Shown here: one piece after another, positions 5,534-6,432 of the stretch
How the letters are laid out: the number at the start of each line of letters is the position of its first letter
Numbering within the stretch: position 1 is the first letter of the stretch
Source of the DNA: a bacterium
GTDB lineage: Bacteria; B130-G9
Direction: 5' to 3'
Length of the DNA stretch: 6,432 nt
Assembly (NCBI GenBank): GCA_021160245.1
Contig: JAGHCW010000096.1
Span: 1-6,432 of the forward strand
Program-made: the position numbers and the translations under genes
The notes under the pieces: generated by a model
The model's input: the letters and a program-made list of their open reading frames with translations, nothing else
What the model was told of the DNA's origin: nothing
Database searches by the model: none

Positions 5534-5562
5534 TTGAATCTGGCTCAGGATGAACTTACAAT
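5534..5562 (+). promoter_or_regulatory. Sigma70-type promoter for the AddB-like gene
   Basis: TTGAAT (5534-5539) and TACAAT (5557-5562) are separated by exactly 17 bases. The -10 matches at five of six positions and the -35 at four. Transcription would begin near 5569-5570, so a start codon at 5573 would be almost leaderless, while ATG 5588 would have a leader of about 18 bases. It diverges from the minus-strand promoter, with 27 bases between the two -35 boxes. Confidence 0.5.
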
Positions 5563-5572
5563 CCGAATCAAT

Positions 5573-6432
5573 ATGCGATGCTTAAAGATGTTTGTCGGAC
5601 CAGTCCATTCGGGCAAAAACCAGCCCCTATATGAGGAGTTGGCCGCCCGACTATCTCATGATGCTGCCAATGGGCTGGCATTCCTCGTGCCCTGCTATTC
5701 TTTTGCAAGGCAAATCGAGGCTGCGATGCTCGATAGGCTCGGCGGCTTTCTGTCCTTTCCGCTCACAACGTTTCGACCGCTCTTTCGCGAACTTTACTCC
5801 TGCTTGCGAGACGACAGGCGCCTGGTTGGCGACGCTGCGCGAGAGGTCATCATCATGGGCATACTGAAGAGCGCCTCGCCCCTGCCAATTATGGGCCAGC
5901 TCGGCCCAAGTCGAGGCGTTTGCAGGGCCTTAGGCCGGTTCTTTGCGACCCTCGGCCGGCACTCGCACGTCAACGCGGGCGACGCCAGAGCCGCAATCGA
6001 GGGCATCTTGGGTAAGCTAGACGGCAAACTCGATGAGGCGCTGCGTTTGTATGAGATATACAGGCGCGTTCTTGAGAACAATCGCCTGATCGACGCTGAG
6101 CACGCTGGGATTTTAGTCTGCGAGGCGATAAGGGGCCGGGATAAGGGGATACTCCGGCGACTCAGTGAGATCGAGCTCCTGATGGTCGATGGCTTCTTCA
6201 CTTTTTCCCCGCTTGAACAGAATCTGCTGCTCTCGCTGATTGAGTTGCTTCCCGAGACATGGGTCAGCCTGGACATCGATAAAAGAAGTTCGCCCGAGGT
6301 GTTTGAGCTATCAAGAAGAGCCCTGAAGGCACTTGAACAAGTCTCAGATTCCATTAAAACCGAACGCGTCGATCTGCCGGCAAACCATCAGATGAAAGGT
6401 ACCCGAAAAACTCTCTCCGAGCAGCTCTATAC
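5573..6432 (+). CDS. AddB/RexB-like ATP-dependent nuclease subunit, N-terminal part
   Basis: The frame is open to the right edge (286 codons visible). It resembles the N-terminal helicase-like half of AddB, which with AddA resects double-strand breaks for recombination. The opening MRCLKMFVGPVHSGKN matches an AddB-type beta strand plus P-loop, but position 16 is Asn where Walker A needs Ser or Thr. LAFLVPCYSFARQIE (35-49), FPLTTFRPLFREL (62-74) and the helical stretch to about 200 follow the family pattern. LLMVDGFFTFSPLEQNLLL (202-220) corresponds to the AddB segment replacing a helicase DEAD-type motif. The C-terminal nuclease domain lies outside. The start is uncertain: the frame is open from 5471, and ATGs occur at 5483, 5495, 5573 and 5588, none with a good ribosome site. 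I prefer 5573 because the promoter and the protein fold both point there. Its partner gene is not visible. Confidence 0.68.
   Translation, partial: MRCLKMFVGPVHSGKNQPLYEELAARLSHDAANGLAFLVPCYSFARQIEAAMLDRLGGFLSFPLTTFRPLFRELYSCLRDDRRLVGDAAREVIIMGILKSASPLPIMGQLGPSRGVCRALGRFFATLGRHSHVNAGDARAAIEGILGKLDGKLDEALRLYEIYRRVLENNRLIDAEHAGILVCEAIRGRDKGILRRLSEIELLMVDGFFTFSPLEQNLLLSLIELLPETWVSLDIDKRSSPEVFELSRRALKALEQVSDSIKTERVDLPANHQMKGTRKTLSEQLY

Noticed and set aside
5794-6354. A 186-codon minus-strand open frame rich in Ser, Arg and Leu
   Set aside because: It lies antisense to the AddB-like gene, has low-complexity composition typical of shadow frames, and no motif or convincing ribosome site.

Overview
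The window looks like a piece of an uncultured bacterial chromosome, probably from a metagenome. All genes recognised are bacterial. Several have strong Shine-Dalgarno sites (AGGAGG or GAGGAG) and plausible sigma70-type promoters, and one encodes a lipoprotein with a classic lipobox. GC content looks to be in the mid-fifties by eye. The mix of a short RmlC-like cupin, an MTH1187-family protein and a REP-associated transposase with GGAG-headed palindromes would fit a phylum such as Planctomycetota, Verrucomicrobiota or Hydrogenedentota. I cannot assign it from sequence alone.

Layout, right to left along the minus strand. A divergent promoter region (about 5448-5572) separates a plus-strand AddB/RexB-like nuclease-helicase subunit, which runs off the right edge, from a minus-strand sugar-nucleotide pair: an RmlC-like cupin followed by an RmlB-type dTDP-glucose 4,6-dehydratase, with stop and start overlapping in TAGTG. 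A 147-bp gap with two copies of a GTAG-headed REP-like palindrome follows. Next come pta (phosphate acetyltransferase), a strong hairpin, and a small MTH1187-family thiamine-binding protein. Then comes a REP-associated tyrosine transposase (RAYT) bracketed by GGAG-headed palindromes. Last are a family 2 glycosyltransferase and, overlapping it by 8 bases, the N-terminal part of a lipoprotein 5'-nucleotidase-type metallophosphoesterase that starts at TTG and runs off the left edge.

The RmlC-like, RmlB and GT2 genes suggest surface polysaccharide synthesis. Pta belongs to acetyl-CoA/acetate metabolism. The AddB-like protein belongs to double-strand break processing. These look like unrelated chromosomal genes side by side, not one system.

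The most interesting part is 1658-2394. The transposase and at least four matching palindromes form a self-contained REP/RAYT module. The loop GCTTGA is kept while the paired stems differ, and the transposase reading frame is cut by an in-frame TAG. Beyond that TAG, 27 more codons resembling the family's C-terminal tail run to a TGA that lies directly beside a REP. I see no CRISPR array, tRNA, rRNA, prophage or recognisable defence island.
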